From: Palsa-744 sp036498265
Lineage (GTDB): Bacteria > Actinomycetota > Thermoleophilia > Solirubrobacterales > Solirubrobacteraceae
DNA length: 64,000 bases
Direction: 5' to 3'
Assembly (NCBI GenBank): GCA_036498265.1
Contig: DASYFT010000036.1
Span: 62,001 to 126,000 of the forward strand
Position 1 is the first letter of the stretch. Each line of letters opens with the position of its first letter. Below, piece after piece: positions 60,861 through 64,000 of the stretch. Both the position numbers and the translations under genes were made by a program. The notes under the pieces were generated by a model that saw nothing but the letters and a program-made list of their open reading frames with translations, was not told the DNA's origin and searched no databases.

Positions 60861-61358
60861 ATGGCAACACGAGTCAGCGACCTCGTCCGGGAATACACCA
60901 CGTTGTCCTCCGAACTGCTCGAGCGATGGAGTCAACTCGCATCGAGATGGGCGTCGGAGGTCGATGCCGGCACCTACACCGCAAGCTGCGCCGTGGAAGA
61001 CGCGGCCGCCGGAGCAACGCTCGCAGCCGAAGGAAGCTGGTCGTGGGCGGAGCTGACATGGCAGGCCGTCGCCGGGTATTCGGGTAACGAAGACCCGCAG
61101 ATCGCCGTCAAGACGTACACCTTCAAGGCGCCGGCGGGCGCCAAACTTACCCTGCGCCGCGGTTTTCCCATGATGGGACCCGTCGACATACTTCAAGGCG
61201 TCACGATCGAGCCGGAACAGCTCGAACCGGGTCAGGAAGACTTCACGCTTCACACCGGCCGCAGTGTGTGCCGCGGCGGGACCTACGTGGTGGAGGTCGA
61301 AGCCACCACCGACGATGGAACCAGAGAAGTAGTGCTCGGCTGGATCACGGTCCTATGA
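60861..61358 (+). CDS. Helix + beta-sandwich protein, second of the locus
   Basis: 165 residues; GAGGCTGAGCA precedes the ATG. Helical N-terminus (VSDLVREYTTLSSELLERWS, QLASRWASEVDAG), then an Ig-like domain with WSWAELTWQAVAGYSG, AGAKLTLRRGFPMMGPVDIL, RSVCRGGTYVVEVEATTDDG. Same two-part plan as the 214-residue protein at 58788 without obvious sequence identity. The stop overlaps the next start (ATGA). Unknown; a phasin-like surface role is speculative. Confidence 0.75.
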   Translation: MATRVSDLVREYTTLSSELLERWSQLASRWASEVDAGTYTASCAVEDAAAGATLAAEGSWSWAELTWQAVAGYSGNEDPQIAVKTYTFKAPAGAKLTLRRGFPMMGPVDILQGVTIEPEQLEPGQEDFTLHTGRSVCRGGTYVVEVEATTDDGTREVVLGWITVL

Positions 61359-64000
61359 GCGATGCGACCTCGGCCCGCGGGGACGAGCTGACCGCTCGCG
61401 CCGGCGAGCTGCGTCGCCTGACGATCCTGTACTCCGACATCGTCGGATCCACCGAGCTCTCCGGGCGCTGGGAGCCGGAGGCATACCGCGAGCTGATCAG
61501 CCGGTACCGCTCAGTGTGTCGCGAGGTGATCGAGTCGGACTTCGAGGGCCACATCGTCCAGATCAAGGGCGACGGGATTCTGGCCGTCTTCGGTTTTCCC
61601 GTGGCGCACGAGAACGACACTGAGCGTGCCGTGCGCGCGGGGCTCGAGCTGGTGCGCGCTGTGCAGAACGTGTCGGTGCGCGACACGACCGGCGAGGAGC
61701 TCGAGATCCGCGTCGCCGTGCATCACGGCCCGCTGTACATCGACCTCGACGAGGACGACGTGTACGGACTCGCTGCCAACGTTGGTGCGCGTCTGCAGGC
61801 GATCGCCGAGCCGGGCACCGTCGTCATCTCGCCCGAGGTACGCGAGCTCGTCGACGGCCGGTTCGCGATCGAGCCCGGCGATCCCCAGGTCGTCAAAGGC
61901 GTTCAGGATCCGTTGCGGCCGTATCGCGTCATCGGCGAGCGACGCGTTCCCGTACCGCGCCCCTGGGCGACGCCGCTGATCGAGCGGAACGCGGAGCTGG
62001 ATCGCCTTCGGCAAGCGTGGGCCCGCGCTTCGTCCGGCACAGCAGAGCACCGCGGAGGCTTACTGGTCAGCGGCGAGGCCGGTGTCGGCAAGTCCCGCCT
62101 GCTCGCCGCATTCGTCGACGAGGCGGCGGCGGCAGGCACACCTGTCCTGGAGCTCCACGGGTCGCCGTTCCACACCGACGTGGGTTTCCACCCGATCCGG
62201 AGCCTGATCGAGGGCCGGTGCGGGATCGCCAACGAGGTCGACCCCGCTATGCGGCTGAAGCATCTCGCCGCAGAGGTGGGCAGCCTCGGGTTGGACACCG
62301 CCGGCGCACTGCCGCTGCTGGCGCCGCTCCTGGGTATCGCGCCTGCCGCCGGCTACGAGCCGGTCGCCGTAGAAGGTCACCTGCTCCAAGAACAGATCGC
62401 CGCGGCCGCACGCAGCTACATCCGCGCCTGCGCAGCCGGCCAGCCGACGGTGATCGCCGCGGAGGACCTCCACTGGTTCGATGACGCCACGCGCTCCCTG
62501 CTCACGACGCTCGCGGAGGACGAACCGCAGGGCGCACTCGTGATCAGTACCTCGCGCGAGAGCGAGGACGGCTCGTGGGAGGCGATCCAGCTGCAGCCGC
62601 TCACAGAGCCGGGCCGCCTCGAGCTGATAGACGCACTGGAGGAGGGGCTCGGCGAGCAGGACCGCGCCATGCTGGCCGCGCGGAGCGGTGGTATCCCTCT
62701 CTACCTGGAGGAGCTTGTCCGCGCTGGCCCTGACTACGACACCGTCGCGGACGATGCGCCTCCGGTACCGGGCTCGGTCCCGGCCGCGTTGTACGAGCCG
62801 CTCGTGGCGCGGCTGTACGCGACGCCGGCTGCGCTTCCGGTGGCCGCCGCGGCTGCCGCCGCCGGCCAGGAGGTCGACCGCTCGCTGCTCGCCGCAACGC
62901 TGACGCTGCCGGCCGGGGAGCTCGACACGGTGCTGGGGGCCCTCCTCGACGCACGGATCCTGGAGCGGGTCGCAAACCGTCCCGGCCGCTACCGGTTTCG
63001 GCACGAGCTTCTTCGCGACGTCGCCTACGAACTCCAGCCTCCTTCCTGGCGACGCAAGGTCCACAGCCGCCTCGGTGACGCCCTGACCAGAGAGGGGCCC
63101 GGCGACTGGCTGGTGGTGGCATCGCACTTCGAGCGCGCCGAGCGCTACGAGGAGTCCGCCCACGCGTACCGGCAGACCGCCGAAGAGGCTCGACTGCGCG
63201 GTGCGCTCCAAGAGGCGCGCTCTCAGCTGGCGCGCGCGATCGAGCTGGTCCAGCCACTCCCTGCCGAGGCCGCTCGCCTCGACCTCGAGGTGGACCTGCG
63301 GCTTCGGCGCGGATTCCTGGCGATGTCATTGGACGGGGCCGGGAGCAGCGATGCCGCCCATGACTATGACCGTTGCCTCGAGCTCGCCGCCTCAGACCCC
63401 CAGGGCGATGCGATGTTCAGCACGCTCATGTCGCGCTTTGCCTACCACCTGGGGCGGGCCGAAATCGAGCGGGCGCGGGAGACACTGACGACCTTGCGCT
63501 CGACGCTCATTGGGCCACGGACCGTCTACCGGCCGATCAATCGCGCCGCCTTCGGCGTCGTGGAATGGTTCGCGGGCCGTTTCAGCAGCGCCCTCGAGAC
63601 GCTTACATGTGCGGCAGCCGAAGTCGCCGAGATCGGCGAGGAGGGCGATGTCTCGCCAATGTGGTTCGTGCCCCAGGATCCACGGGCCACGATGCACCTG
63701 TACGTCGCCATGTCGCGATTCATGGCATCGGACCTGGCCGGCGCGGACGCCGGACTCCGTGACTCGCGCGGGGTTTCGGAGCCGCAGGACTTTCCGCAGG
63801 GCCCGTGGAGCATCGACTACATACTCTGGCTGGCTTCGTGGATGTGGACTGAGTCGGGCCGGCTCGACGACGCCCAGGCCGCAATCGACGAGCTGTGCGC
63901 GTCGAGCGCGTCTCATGGGTTCGCCGTCTGGCAGCTGATCGGCGCAACCCAGGCCGCGACGCTTCAGGCCATCGTGACGCTGCGTTCGGGGGACGCGGAC
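61355..64000 (+). CDS. Class III nucleotidyl cyclase + AAA/STAND ATPase regulator (partial)
   Basis: 882 residues within the window; runs off the right edge. Cyclase domain (about 20-190): LTILYSDIVGSTELSGRW (metal Asp), HIVQIKGDGILAVFGFPVAH (second metal Asp) and LEIRVAVHHGPLYI. ATPase: SGEAGVGKSRLLAAF (Walker A about 239), PTVIAAEDLHWFDDATRSLL (Walker B). ATP-cone, winged-helix and TPR-like repeats follow to the end (YRFRHELLRDVAYELQPPSW, AHAYRQTAEEARLRGALQEA). Such proteins are signal-transducing ATPases that may make cAMP. It overlaps the preceding gene by 4 nt, so it belongs to the unknown operon. The C-terminal domain is not seen. Confidence 0.9.
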   Translation, partial: MSDATSARGDELTARAGELRRLTILYSDIVGSTELSGRWEPEAYRELISRYRSVCREVIESDFEGHIVQIKGDGILAVFGFPVAHENDTERAVRAGLELVRAVQNVSVRDTTGEELEIRVAVHHGPLYIDLDEDDVYGLAANVGARLQAIAEPGTVVISPEVRELVDGRFAIEPGDPQVVKGVQDPLRPYRVIGERRVPVPRPWATPLIERNAELDRLRQAWARASSGTAEHRGGLLVSGEAGVGKSRLLAAFVDEAAAAGTPVLELHGSPFHTDVGFHPIRSLIEGRCGIANEVDPAMRLKHLAAEVGSLGLDTAGALPLLAPLLGIAPAAGYEPVAVEGHLLQEQIAAAARSYIRACAAGQPTVIAAEDLHWFDDATRSLLTTLAEDEPQGALVISTSRESEDGSWEAIQLQPLTEPGRLELIDALEEGLGEQDRAMLAARSGGIPLYLEELVRAGPDYDTVADDAPPVPGSVPAALYEPLVARLYATPAALPVAAAAAAAGQEVDRSLLAATLTLPAGELDTVLGALLDARILERVANRPGRYRFRHELLRDVAYELQPPSWRRKVHSRLGDALTREGPGDWLVVASHFERAERYEESAHAYRQTAEEARLRGALQEARSQLARAIELVQPLPAEAARLDLEVDLRLRRGFLAMSLDGAGSSDAAHDYDRCLELAASDPQGDAMFSTLMSRFAYHLGRAEIERARETLTTLRSTLIGPRTVYRPINRAAFGVVEWFAGRFSSALETLTCAAAEVAEIGEEGDVSPMWFVPQDPRATMHLYVAMSRFMASDLAGADAGLRDSRGVSEPQDFPQGPWSIDYILWLASWMWTESGRLDDAQAAIDELCASSASHGFAVWQLIGATQAATLQAIVTLRSGDAD

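Noticed and set aside
1..64000. CRISPR array, rRNA operon, phage structural genes, toxin-antitoxin pair
   Set aside because: None seen: no regularly spaced short repeats other than the protein-coding repeat arrays, and no matching gene sets.

Overview
The window is high-GC bacterial DNA with dense, short-spaced genes, many GTG starts and overlapping ATGA/TGATG junctions. The gene set points to an actinobacterium. Two-module LamG/Ig-like secreted giants, F420-type PPOX proteins, PASTA kinases, a DUF1622-type membrane protein and many ECF/TetR regulators fit Thermoleophilia, probably Solirubrobacterales. That placement is inference from gene content only. No rRNA, complete tRNA, CRISPR array, transposase or integrase was seen.

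Layout. 0-10 kb: a small ParB-like protein, a secreted phosphoesterase, a GST, an RsbU/RsbW-type fusion with its STAS partner, a PsiD-type phosphatidylserine decarboxylase, and a UvrD/PcrA helicase. 9.1-14.4 kb: two TetR modules with visible operators (a GST pair; an SDR), a 3D-domain lipoprotein and a two-domain VOC protein. 14.4-20.2 kb: two exported proteins, an ECF sigma with a zinc-finger anti-sigma, and a peroxiredoxin/monooxygenase pair. A third TetR appears to control this group through three copies of one operator. 20.5-28.4 kb: a PIG-V-like mannosyltransferase, a GntR-controlled catabolic operon (MmgE/PrpD, isocitrate-lyase family, LeuC-like, LeuD-like, PEBP) and an O-methyltransferase. 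28.7-33 kb: a PASTA kinase, a GAP-family membrane protein and an orphan solute-binding protein.

33.1-41.0 kb: a segment bounded by two directly repeated 42-nt 3' halves of tRNA-Ala(UGC). It holds a SigG-like sigma, an acyl-CoA synthetase, a nucleotidyltransferase, an EamA transporter, a CocE-like hydrolase and decayed gene pieces. It looks like an old integrative island without its integrase. A third, degenerate tRNA-Ala 3' half lies at 20.25 kb.

41-56 kb: UbiB-type kinase, PPOX protein, DegV, a 1769-residue secreted LamG2-metallophosphatase-Ig7 protein, a Crp-type regulator facing a 51-residue membrane protein across a 20-bp palindrome, a clan-A glycoside hydrolase and several small conserved-looking ORFs. 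A 150-bp dispersed repeat links 36.5 kb to 50.1 kb and carries a truncated copy of the 51-residue gene.

56.2-64 kb: the best candidate for an undescribed system. A geranylgeranyl-reductase-like flavoprotein, a polyprenyl synthetase and a helix+beta-sandwich protein form one operon. Diverging from it are an unrecognised Cys-rich 455-residue protein, a second helix+beta-sandwich protein and a class III cyclase/AAA protein that runs off the window. A role in isoprenoid (polyprenyl) metabolism with associated structural proteins is inferred, not shown.
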